From contig QGSR01000074.1 of assembly GCA_003387805.1 (NCBI GenBank), forward strand, positions 1-8,346: a stretch of DNA of 8,346 nt. Reading direction: 5' to 3'. A program made the translations under genes and the position numbers. The notes under the pieces were generated by a model. It did not search any database and was not told where the DNA came from. It worked only from the letters and a program-made list of their open reading frames with translations. Positions within the stretch are counted from its first letter, which is position 1. Every line of letters begins with the position of its first letter. This document shows positions 1 through 5,937 of this stretch, piece by piece. This stretch comes from Bacillota bacterium (GTDB lineage: Bacteria > Bacillota > Limnochordia > Limnochordales > ZCTH02-B6).

Positions 1-189
1 GCCCAGCTCGTACACGATGATGCCTTCGCCGCGCAGGCGGACCGTCAGCGCCGCGGCCACGTACAAAACGGAAAACAGGCTCAGCGCGGCCACGACCCGC
101 TGCAGCACCAGGCGCCGCCGGAGGGGCAGCAGAACAACGCCCGTCAGCAGCGGGATCAGCACGGGCAAGAACACGAAATGCTCACGCAT
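1..189 (-). CDS. mrpD: Na+/H+ antiporter subunit MrpD, N-terminal fragment (cut by window edge)
   Basis: Only the first 63 codons are present; the gene continues beyond position 1. The translation begins MREHFVFLPVLIPLLTGVVL, a hydrophobic first helix ending in a run of arginines, followed by a second hydrophobic stretch around residues 32-50. This fits the start of MrpD/MnhD, a homologue of the proton-pumping NuoM/NuoN subunits of complex I, and its place after mrpC matches the usual mrpABCD order. The ATG at 189-187 overlaps the mrpC stop by 8 bases (ATGCGTGA), so translation is probably coupled. A GGAGGGG site lies 9 nt upstream. An in-frame ATG three codons earlier (198-196) would sit only about 2 nt from that site and is less likely. 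Identity rests mainly on context, because the diagnostic proton-channel motifs lie outside the window. Confidence 0.85.
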   Translation of the reverse strand, partial: MREHFVFLPVLIPLLTGVVLLPLRRRLVLQRVVAALSLFSVLYVAAALTVRLRGEGIIVYELG

Positions 190-532
190 CTTCGCCATCC
201 CCTCCGTCGCGGCCCAGCTCGTCCAGGCTGTCGGTGCCCGTCTCCTGGTACGTCCGATACGCCAGGGCCAGCTGAAACGCGGTCATGCCGAAGCCAATGA
301 CGATGGCGGTCAGGATGAGCGCCTGGGGCACCGGGTCGGTGTACGCGTCCACGCCCTCCTGCAGCACGGGCGCCAGACCCGTGTTGAGACCGCCCACGAG
401 GATGAGCGCGAGAAACGTCCCGTAGCTCAGGATGCTGCCGCCGATGACGACCCGCAGCAGCGTCTTCTGCATCATGAGGTACAGCCCGACGGCGAAAAGG
501 ATGCCGGTGAGAATCGCGATGACGGTCTCTAT
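182..532 (-). CDS. mrpC: Na+/H+ antiporter subunit MrpC, probable AUA start codon
   Basis: Small NuoK-like membrane subunit of the Mrp antiporter. The recognisable core is LLRVVIGGSILSYG, then a loop, then PVPQALILTAIVIGFGMTAF (TM3 of the family) and a charged tail ending GDGEDA. The first ATG (475-473) gives 97 residues but lacks the family's first helix and has no ribosome binding site. The same frame, open upstream, encodes IETVIAILTGILFAVGLYLM, a good match to the usual MrpC N-terminus, and is bounded by an in-frame TGA three codons before the ATA at 532-530. No ATG, GTG or TTG occurs in this extension. An AAGGAG site (549-544) lies 11 nt before the ATA, which overlaps the mrpB stop as ATAG. 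From the ATA the protein is 116 residues, close to the usual 110-115. The start is inferred; a G-to-A sequencing error in ATG is the main alternative. The 3' end overlaps mrpD by 8 bases. Confidence 0.88.
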   Translation of the reverse strand: METVIAILTGILFAVGLYLMMQKTLLRVVIGGSILSYGTFLALILVGGLNTGLAPVLQEGVDAYTDPVPQALILTAIVIGFGMTAFQLALAYRTYQETGTDSLDELGRDGGDGEDA

Positions 533-984
533 GGCGCCTCACTCTCCTTCCGCCCGCCGCTCAGGTACCGCCGCTCCAGCACCAGCACTTTCACGCTGCC
601 GACGATGGTGCCGATGACGACCAGGAACACGCCGAAGTCAAACAGGAGCACCGTGCTGACGTCGAAATCGCCCACCAGCGGCACATGGATCTGCCAAAAC
701 ATGGATGACAAAAAGGGCATGCCGAGAAACATGGGCAGCACGCCGGCCACGGCCGCGCAGGCCAGCCCCAGCACGGCCACGGTGCGGTAGTACTGCCCGT
801 AAATGCGGTCGCCCGTGCGCATGCCAAAGGCGATGTAGATGAGCAGCATGCCCGCGCTGGCCAAAAGGCCCCCGATGAAGCCGCCGCCGGGGAAATTGTG
901 GCCCCGGAAAAACATAAACAAAGCAAAGGTCATAATGACGGGATACGCCAGGCGGGTGACCGTCTGCAGAATGACCGATCTCAC
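529..984 (-). CDS. mrpB: Na+/H+ antiporter subunit MrpB
   Basis: Integral membrane subunit of the Mrp antiporter, 151 residues, usual length for the family (about 140-150). The signature RGHNFPGGGFIGGL is at residues 27-40, directly after the first helix, and is followed by helices around 41-55, 66-88 and 106-130. The C-terminus has the expected DFGVFLVVIGTIVGSVKVL helix and a short basic-acidic tail. The start is GTG at 984-982, overlapping the mrpA stop as GTGA, with an AAGGGGGG ribosome binding site 6 nt upstream inside mrpA. The stop is TAG at 531-529, which overlaps the proposed ATA start of mrpC. MrpB homologues also occur as MbhF-like parts of membrane-bound hydrogenases, but the neighbours here are those of a true mrp operon. 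Confidence 0.96.
   Translation of the reverse strand: MRSVILQTVTRLAYPVIMTFALFMFFRGHNFPGGGFIGGLLASAGMLLIYIAFGMRTGDRIYGQYYRTVAVLGLACAAVAGVLPMFLGMPFLSSMFWQIHVPLVGDFDVSTVLLFDFGVFLVVIGTIVGSVKVLVLERRYLSGGRKESEAP
544..549 (-). promoter_or_regulatory. Ribosome binding site supporting the upstream mrpC start
   Basis: The minus strand reads AAGGAG here, inside the last codons of mrpB. It stands 11 nt before the ATA at 532-530 and has no other start codon to serve: no ATG, GTG or TTG follows in the mrpC frame until position 475, 68 nt downstream. The spacing is at the long end of the normal range. Its presence argues that mrpC translation begins at or near the mrpB stop codon. Confidence 0.55.
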
Positions 985-3377
985 TTCGGTCCCCCCTTGA
1001 AGCGCAGGTTGGACAAAATGTACACGCCCAGCCCCGCCAGCGCCAGCACCGTAATCTCGAACATCGTGTCAAAGCCGCGGAAATCCACCAGAATGACGTT
1101 GACGACGTTGGCGCCGTGGGCCAGGGGGAGGCTGTTTTCGATGTACCAGTCGGCCACGGTGCGATCCGCCCGCAGCCCCCGCACGCCCAGCAAGAGCAGC
1201 GTCGTGGCCAGGCCGCCGCCCGCGGCCAGCGCGACGTTGACCCAGCGGGCGGTCTTCGGGAACACGTCGCGGGTCAGGCGCGGCAAGTAGACGAACACCA
1301 ACAGGAACAAAAGCAGCGTCACCGGCTCCACCACCAGCGTCGTCAGCGCCAGGTCCGGCGCCCGGAACAGCGTCCACATAATGACGAGGCCGGTGCCCAC
1401 CGCGCCCATGGAGACCACCGCGGCCACCCGGGAGCGGAAAAACGGCACGCTCAAGGCCACCGCGGCCATCAGCACCGCCAACAGCAGCTCCGCCCACTCC
1501 AGCGAGCCCTGCGGCGGCCAGTCGGTCTGCAGCGAAAAAGGCCCCACGGATGCGGCGGTGACGCCCAGAAGCACCAGGAGAAAGCCCAGCATGTACGCGA
1601 TGTAGTCCCGGGTGAAGCCCGTCATCAGGCGCTTCTCCACGAAGTCGGCCGTCTTCTGCAAGCCGTCCAGAAACCCGTCATACAGCGCGTTCATGTTGGG
1701 CGCCACCGGCAGCCGGCCGATGACGGCGTCCAGCGCCGGGCCGCGGGCATAAGCCACAAGACCCAGAGCGACCACCGCCGCGCTCATGAGCAACGGCGCG
1801 TTGAAACCGTGCCAAAGCGCCAGGTGCGGGACGTCCACGGGCCCCAGCACCCCGCGCGCCGCCGGCGCTACGATGGAGCCTTCGGCGAGGCCGGGCGCGA
1901 CGCCCAGGACGACGGCCAGCGCCGCGAGGACCACCGGCGGCAGCCACATCCCCGCCGGCGGATCATGGGGCCGTCCGTGCCCGCCCGCCGCCGCCGGCGG
2001 CCGGCCCTGACCGAAAAAGACGCCGTGGGAAATCCGCAGCGAGTAGATGAACGTGAAAATGCTGCCCAAAACGGCCAGAGCCGGGAACAAGACGGCCAAG
2101 ACCCCGCCGCCGGGCACGCCGGCCAGCACCGGGCCCGTCTCCAGCGACGCGGCGAAAAACATCTCCTTGCTGACGAACCCGTTCAGGGGCGGCACGCCGG
2201 CCAGCGCCAGCGCCGCCACCATGGCTACTGCGGCCGTGACGGGCATGAACGCGCCCAGGCCGCGCAAGGCCCGGATATCCCGGGTGCCCGTTTCGTGATC
2301 CACGATGCCCACCATCATGAAGAGCGCGGCTTTGAACACCGAGTGGTTCAGCACGTGCAGCACGGCCGCGGCCACGGCCGCCGTTGTGCCCCAGCCGAAC
2401 AGGGCGATGATGAGGCCCAGCTGGCTGATGGTGGAGAAGGCCAAAATGGCCTTCAGGTCCGTCTGCCGCAGGGCCAGGTACGCGCCGAGCACCAGCGAGA
2501 CGATGCCGGCGCCCGCCACCAGCAGCACCCACAGCGCCGTGCCGCCCAGAATCGGCGCCATGCGGGCGATGAGGTAAATGCCCGCCTTGACCATGGCCGC
2601 GGAGTGCAAATACGCGCTTACGGGCGTGGGCGCCTCCATGGCGTTGGGAAGCCACAGGTGGAAGGGGGCCTGGGCCGACTTGGTGAACGCCCCGAGCAGC
2701 ACCAGCACCAGCATGGCCGGATACAGCGGGCTGCTGCGCAGCCCTTCGCCGCCGGCCAGAAGTGTTTCCAGATCCACCGACCCCGCGGCCACCAGGATCA
2801 ACGCGGCGCCCGCCAGGAACGCCAGCCCGCCCGCGGCGGTGACCAAGAGGGCCTTAAGCGCCCCGGCCCGTGACTCGGGCCGGTGGGACCAAAAACCGAT
2901 CAAGAGGAACGACGTAATGCTCGTCATTTCCCAGAACAAGTACATGACGAACAAGTTGTCGGCCAGAACGACGCCCAGCATCGCGCCGACGAAGAGCATC
3001 AGATAAGCGAAAAATGCGCCGTGGTTTTCGTCCTTGCCGAGATACGAGCTCGCATAAAACATGACCAGCGCGCCGACGCCGGTGATGAGCAGGACGAACA
3101 AAAACGCCAGCCCGTCCAGGGCGAAACCGAAATGCACGTCAAAGGGTCCCGCACCGCCCGGCAGCCAGCCCGCCGGCACCGTGAACCAGCGGAACGAGGC
3201 GCGCCAAACCTCGCCCTCGGCGATGCCCGGCGCGAGGCCGAGGAAATACACGAACAGGGCCAGCGGCCACAGCGCCAGCACGCGGCCGAGGCCCGCGCCG
3301 AAAAGCCGGCGCAGCCCGGGCGCCGCGAGGCCCAGCGCGATGGACACGATGACGGAAACAGGCAAAGTCCAGCTCAA
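981..3377 (-). CDS. mrpA: Na+/H+ antiporter large subunit MrpA
   Basis: Largest Mrp subunit, homologous to NuoL, thought to form a proton path and, with its C-terminal part, the cation path. At 798 residues it is full length and of the complete type. The NuoL-like part shows LFWEMTS with the key glutamate at about E150, FTKSAQAPFHLWLPNAM at 231-247 with K233, AAMVKAG with K264, HVLNHSVFKAALF at 341-353, and NGFVSKEMFF at 399-408. The C-terminal MbhD/DUF4040 module carries FRAPDLALTTLVVEPVT (671-687), and the MbhE-like end carries VDFRGFDTMFEITVLALAG (764-782). The start is TTG at 3377-3375: a TGA lies in frame upstream with no other start between. Two ribosome binding sites, AGGAG at 4 nt and GAGGAG at 10 nt, precede it. 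First gene of the mrp unit, overlapping mrpB by 4 bases. Confidence 0.96.
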   Translation of the reverse strand: MSWTLPVSVIVSIALGLAAPGLRRLFGAGLGRVLALWPLALFVYFLGLAPGIAEGEVWRASFRWFTVPAGWLPGGAGPFDVHFGFALDGLAFLFVLLITGVGALVMFYASSYLGKDENHGAFFAYLMLFVGAMLGVVLADNLFVMYLFWEMTSITSFLLIGFWSHRPESRAGALKALLVTAAGGLAFLAGAALILVAAGSVDLETLLAGGEGLRSSPLYPAMLVLVLLGAFTKSAQAPFHLWLPNAMEAPTPVSAYLHSAAMVKAGIYLIARMAPILGGTALWVLLVAGAGIVSLVLGAYLALRQTDLKAILAFSTISQLGLIIALFGWGTTAAVAAAVLHVLNHSVFKAALFMMVGIVDHETGTRDIRALRGLGAFMPVTAAVAMVAALALAGVPPLNGFVSKEMFFAASLETGPVLAGVPGGGVLAVLFPALAVLGSIFTFIYSLRISHGVFFGQGRPPAAAGGHGRPHDPPAGMWLPPVVLAALAVVLGVAPGLAEGSIVAPAARGVLGPVDVPHLALWHGFNAPLLMSAAVVALGLVAYARGPALDAVIGRLPVAPNMNALYDGFLDGLQKTADFVEKRLMTGFTRDYIAYMLGFLLVLLGVTAASVGPFSLQTDWPPQGSLEWAELLLAVLMAAVALSVPFFRSRVAAVVSMGAVGTGLVIMWTLFRAPDLALTTLVVEPVTLLLFLLVFVYLPRLTRDVFPKTARWVNVALAAGGGLATTLLLLGVRGLRADRTVADWYIENSLPLAHGANVVNVILVDFRGFDTMFEITVLALAGLGVYILSNLRFKGGPK

Positions 3378-3445
3378 GACGCTCCTACTCCTCGTGCTGT
3401 AGGATCATGGTTCGGTTGTGAACGGGACCGGGAGCCCTGAAACGT

Positions 3446-3462
3446 GTGCGCGAAGCGCGCGC
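3446..3462 (-). other. GC-rich hairpin in the mrpA leader
   Basis: The minus strand reads GCGCGCGCTTCGCGCAC, which folds as a stem of five G-C pairs, extendable to seven with one wobble, around a CTT loop. There is no U-run after it, so it is not a classical intrinsic terminator. It lies 69 nt upstream of the mrpA start and could be a leader structure; function unknown. Confidence 0.35.
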
Positions 3463-3523
3463 GGGCCGCGAGACGGGAAATGCGCCTTCTTGCCCTATTA
3501 CTATCAGTTCAAGACGACGTCCT

Positions 3524-3560
3524 GACATCCTCCCGCAAATTTTGGCGGGCCGGGACATCC
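3524..3560. repeat. Dyad flanked by direct GACATCC repeats; IS200/IS605-end-like
   Basis: On the plus strand GACATCC occurs at 3524-3530 and again at 3554-3560, and between them CCCGC (3532-3536) and GCGGG (3545-3549) form a 5-bp stem with an 8-nt AT-rich loop. On the minus strand the order is hairpin, then GCGGGAGGATGTCA. This resembles the subterminal hairpin plus GGGGAGGATGTCA seen at ends of many IS200/IS605 (tnpB-type) elements. It begins one base after the mgsA stop codon. No transposase reading frame is present, so at most it is a relic or solo end. It may instead act as the mgsA 3'-end structure. Confidence 0.35.
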
Positions 3561-3561
3561 G

Positions 3562-3924
3562 CTATTCCAGAGCTTTGACGAGCCATTCAGCCGTCGCGAG
3601 GTTGGTGGCCACCGGCACGCCCTGCACGTCGCAGAGGCGCAGCAGGGCCGACACGTCGGGCTCGTGGGGATGGGCCGTCAGCGGGTCCCGCAGGAAAAAC
3701 ACCGCGTCGATGCGGCCCAGGGCGATTTCGCTGCCGATCTGCTGATCGCCCCCCAGCGGCCCCGACAGGTAGCGGTGCACGCTGAGGCCCACCCGCTCCT
3801 GAATGAGGGCGCCGGTGGTGCCCGTGGCCACCAGCTCGTGGCGGGCGAATACGTCCCTGTGCCTCATGACGAAGGCGATCAAATCGTCTTTCTTGCGGTC
3901 GTGGGCGATGAGAGCAATGCGCAC
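3562..3924 (-). CDS. mgsA: Methylglyoxal synthase
   Basis: Converts dihydroxyacetone phosphate to methylglyoxal and phosphate, a cytosolic bypass of lower glycolysis that relieves phosphate limitation and sugar-phosphate build-up; the family is typically inhibited by phosphate. The 120-residue product has all family blocks: [13 protein letters not shown] (3-15), [12 protein letters not shown] (30-41), [11 protein letters not shown] (54-64) and [15 protein letters not shown] (76-90). By alignment from memory with the E. coli enzyme (offset 11), catalytic Asp71 is D60, and His19, Asp20, Asp91, His98 and Asp101 are H8, D9, D80, H87 and D90, so all are kept. It is a little shorter than the Bacillus enzyme (137), ending soon after [13 protein letters not shown]. 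The start is GTG at 3924-3922 with a perfect AGGAGG 8 nt upstream. It lies between the SLC13-type transporter and mrpA, same strand. Very secure call. Confidence 0.97.
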   Translation of the reverse strand: MRIALIAHDRKKDDLIAFVMRHRDVFARHELVATGTTGALIQERVGLSVHRYLSGPLGGDQQIGSEIALGRIDAVFFLRDPLTAHPHEPDVSALLRLCDVQGVPVATNLATAEWLVKALE

Positions 3925-3932
3925 GGCGAAAA

Positions 3933-3938
3933 CCTCCT
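3933..3938 (-). promoter_or_regulatory. mgsA: Ribosome binding site of mgsA
   Basis: The minus strand reads AGGAGG, a full match to the anti-16S core, 8 nt before GTG at 3924-3922. It fixes this GTG as the start; the next start-type codon in frame falls inside the conserved domain. Confidence 0.85.
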
Positions 3939-3954
3939 CGGCGTCCGTCCGGGG

Positions 3955-3987
3955 CCGCGGCCGGGCCGGCAGGCGCCGGCGCCGCGG
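3955..3987 (-). terminator. Strong two-part hairpin after the SLC13-type gene
   Basis: Directly abutting the TAG at 3990-3988, the minus strand has CCGCGGC, then GCCGGC, loop GCCT, GCCGGC, a 3-nt bulge CCG, and GCCGCGG. This gives 13 G-C pairs in two stacked stems. It occupies most of the gap before mgsA. There is no U-run, so it may be a U-less or Rho-assisted terminator, an mRNA stabiliser, or a leader structure for mgsA, whose ribosome binding site begins 16 nt further on. Confidence 0.45.
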
Positions 3988-5847
3988 CTAGAGATACACC
4001 AGCCGGATCAGGACGAGACTCAGCACCATCACCAAGAAAAACAGCGGCAGCCCGATGCGCACGAAGTCCATGAACCGGTAGTTGCCCGGCCCCACCACCA
4101 GCGCGTTCACCGGCGAGGAGACGGGCGTGATGAACGCCGCGGACGACGCCAGCGCGACGGCCATGGCGAACGCGTGGGGCGGCTGGCCCAGCTGCTCCGC
4201 CAGCGCAATGGCCACCGGCGCCATCAGCACCGCGGTGGCCGTGTTGGAGATGAACAGGCCCAGCAGGGCCGTCAGCCCGTACAGCGCCGCCAGCATGACC
4301 ACGGGATCGGCCCCGCGCACCGCGCCGCTCAAAGCCTGCACCACCAGGTCCACGCCGCCGGTTTTCTGCAGCGCCGTGGAGAAAGGCAGCATGCCCACGA
4401 TCAAGAACACCGTGGGCCACTGGATGGAGCGGTACGCGGCGTTGACGTCGACGCAGCGGAACACCCCCAGCAAAAAGCAGCCGATGAGCCCCGCCAGCAC
4501 GTTGGGCACGACGTTGAAGATCATGAGCCCCAGCACCACCGCCAGAACGCCCAGGGCGAAGGGCGCCCGCCATGGCAGCGGGACCACTTCCTGAGCCTCC
4601 ACGGGCACGTGCAGCACGATAATCTCGTTGGGGTCCGTCTTGAGCCGGGTGATGGCCCGCCACGGGCCCGCCACCAGCAGCGTGTCGCCGGCCCGCAAAG
4701 GCTCCGACTGCACGTCGCCCATGACCGGCTCGGTGCCCCGCTTGACGCCGATGACCGACAGCCGGTAGCGGGTGCGGAAACCCGCCTCCACCGCGGTCTT
4801 GCCCGCCAGGCTCGACTCGGCCGGGATGAGCAGCTCCGCCATGCCTACGGAGCGGGACTTGTCGGCAAAATACTCCACGTCGATGGGCAGCGCCTGCAGC
4901 CGGTGCTCCGCGCAAAACCGGTCCAAGTTTTCGGCGGGCTTGCGAAAGTCCACGTACAGCGCGTCGCCCACCCGCAGCACCGTGCCGGCCGCCGGTTCCA
5001 CGATCTCCGCGGCGAAGGGCCGCTGGCGCTCGATGGCCAGCACGTTGATGCCGAAGCGGGCCCGCAGCTTCAGCTCGTCCAGCCGCCGCCCCGCCCACGG
5101 CGAGCCCGGCGCCAGGCGCAGCCGCACCTCCCGGCCCACCAGCCCGTACTCCTCCACCCACCGGCTCACCCGGGGCCCGCCCCGCCGGCGCCGGGGCGCC
5201 GGCTCGTCCGCGGCCAGGCGGCGGCGCACCAGCACCATGTACGCGATGGACGCGGCCAGCACGGGCACGCCGAAGACGGTGAAGGAGAAAAACCCGAACC
5301 CTTCGTAGCCCGAGCGCACCAGCTCCCCGTGAACCACCAGGTTGGGCGGCGTGCCGATGAGGGTCATCATGCCGCTGATGAGCGCGCCGACGCTGAGGGG
5401 CATCATGAGCCGCCCCGGCGGGATGCCCGCCTGCCGCGCGACCCGGAGCACCGCGGGGATGAAAATGGCTACCGCGCCCGTGGAGCTCATGACCGAGCCC
5501 AGCCCGGCCACGACGACCATGAGCAGCGCTATGACCCGCTTCTCGCTCTTGCCCGAGCGCCGGACGATGGCGTCCCCCAGCCGCTGCGCCACGCCGGTGC
5601 GCACCAGCCCCTCGCCGATGACGAACAGCGCGGCGATGAGCACCACGTTGGGGTCGCTGAAGCCCGCCAGCGCCTCCTCGGCGGTGACGACGCCGAGCAG
5701 CGGCAGCAGCGTCATCATGAGCAGCGCGACGATGTCCATGCGCGGCTTGTTGACGGCGAACATGACGATGGTCGCCGCCAGCAAGCCGAAGACGATGACT
5801 AAGTCCGTTGTCACAGAGGCGTCCGGATCGGCATCTCGCGAATCCAT
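3988..5847 (-). CDS. SLC13/DASS-family anion or dicarboxylate transporter with two RCK_C (TrkA-C) domains
   Basis: Inner-membrane carrier of 619 residues. The N-terminal half has helices from about residue 14 and the family hairpin motif in the form SSTGAVAIFIPAV (121-133), then GTPPN at 165-169. A soluble central region (about 210-415) holds two RCK_C-like domains: EVRLRLAPGSPWAGRRLDEL to LRVGDALYVDF (240-301), and GMAELLIPAESSLAGKT to LRAGDTLLVAG (335-394). The second membrane half carries the classical SNTATAVLMAPVA (534-546) and TPVSSPVNALVVGPGNYRF (574-592). This architecture is that of YfbS/SAC1-like proteins; the substrate (sulfate, dicarboxylate or another anion, probably with Na+) cannot be read from sequence. 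The start is uncertain: ATG 5847 has only a weak GGGATGG site, and GTG at 5814 would remove 11 residues, also without a clear site. Terminal stop TAG at 3990-3988. Ion or ligand control through the RCK_C domains is inferred. Confidence 0.92.
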   Translation of the reverse strand: MDSRDADPDASVTTDLVIVFGLLAATIVMFAVNKPRMDIVALLMMTLLPLLGVVTAEEALAGFSDPNVVLIAALFVIGEGLVRTGVAQRLGDAIVRRSGKSEKRVIALLMVVVAGLGSVMSSTGAVAIFIPAVLRVARQAGIPPGRLMMPLSVGALISGMMTLIGTPPNLVVHGELVRSGYEGFGFFSFTVFGVPVLAASIAYMVLVRRRLAADEPAPRRRRGGPRVSRWVEEYGLVGREVRLRLAPGSPWAGRRLDELKLRARFGINVLAIERQRPFAAEIVEPAAGTVLRVGDALYVDFRKPAENLDRFCAEHRLQALPIDVEYFADKSRSVGMAELLIPAESSLAGKTAVEAGFRTRYRLSVIGVKRGTEPVMGDVQSEPLRAGDTLLVAGPWRAITRLKTDPNEIIVLHVPVEAQEVVPLPWRAPFALGVLAVVLGLMIFNVVPNVLAGLIGCFLLGVFRCVDVNAAYRSIQWPTVFLIVGMLPFSTALQKTGGVDLVVQALSGAVRGADPVVMLAALYGLTALLGLFISNTATAVLMAPVAIALAEQLGQPPHAFAMAVALASSAAFITPVSSPVNALVVGPGNYRFMDFVRIGLPLFFLVMVLSLVLIRLVYL

Positions 5848-5870
5848 CCATCCCGAACAGGCGAATTGGG

Positions 5871-5891
5871 ACCGCCGCGGCCGCGGCGGCC
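5871..5891 (-). terminator. Perfect GC palindrome between the M20 and SLC13-type genes
   Basis: Positions 5872-5889 read CCGCCGCGGCCGCGGCGG, an exact 18-bp palindrome, extendable outward by one wobble and one G-C pair. In RNA it would form a stem of 7-9 bp around a 4-nt loop. It lies 13 nt after the TGA at 5907-5905 that would end a read-through M20 product. No U-run follows, so function as an intrinsic terminator is doubtful; it could equally serve Rho-dependent ending, RNA stability or protein binding. Confidence 0.4.
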
Positions 5892-5904
5892 AGGATCATC
5901 CGAA

Positions 5905-5937
5905 TCAGCGCAGGTACCCTTCGGCCGGGGCCACCTA
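5905..5937 (-). pseudogene. Detached C-terminal tail of the M20 gene after an in-frame TAG
   Basis: After TAC (Tyr375) comes TAG, then in the same frame GTG GCC CCG GCC GAA GGG TAC CTG CGC TGA, coding VAPAEGYLR. M20D proteins typically end GAAYWVxLAExYL, so reading TAG as Trp (TGG) restores the usual terminus and gives 385 residues. This is either a real nonsense mutation, a point error in the sequence, or a leaky amber stop. Confidence 0.6.

Larger units (their letters stand above)
3378..3561. other. Intergenic region between mgsA and mrpA, probable mrp promoter/leader
   Basis: The largest gap in the window (184 bp). From the mgsA side it holds a short dyad flanked by direct repeats (3524-3560), then the most AT-rich patch of the window at about 3491-3512 (minus strand TTGAACTGATAGTAATAGGG), then a GCGCG/CGCGC hairpin at 3446-3462, and then the mrpA leader. 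The AT-rich patch is a reasonable place for the mrp promoter, but I see no clean -35/-10 pair: the best -10-like hexamer is AGTAAT with a poor -35. No known riboswitch core is recognisable. The end of the leader contains the 7-codon frame MILQHEE (3408-3385), whose stop falls 7 nt before the mrpA TTG. Confidence 0.5.

Noticed and set aside
1116..2873. Long plus-strand open frame of 585 codons
   Set aside because: It lies entirely antisense to mrpA, is rich in Arg, His and Gln as expected of a shadow frame in high-GC DNA, and shows no recognisable domain.
3385..3408. Seven-codon leader frame (MILQHEE) before mrpA as a regulatory leader peptide
   Set aside because: No ribosome binding site of its own and no attenuator-like codon run or paired hairpins; probably chance.
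3491..3512. AT-rich patch as a sigma-70 promoter for mrp
   Set aside because: The best -10 match is four of six (AGTAAT) and the matching -35 is poor, so I mention the patch but do not call a promoter.
3664..5802. Long plus-strand open frame of 712 codons
   Set aside because: Antisense to the SLC13-type gene and mgsA, composed mostly of Arg, His, Gln and Ala; it runs across two genuine genes and the gap between them.
3587..5899. Minus-strand open frame of 770 codons beginning before the SLC13-type gene
   Set aside because: Out-of-frame shadow made of Gly, Ala, Arg and His runs; the overlapping SLC13 and MgsA frames carry the family motifs.
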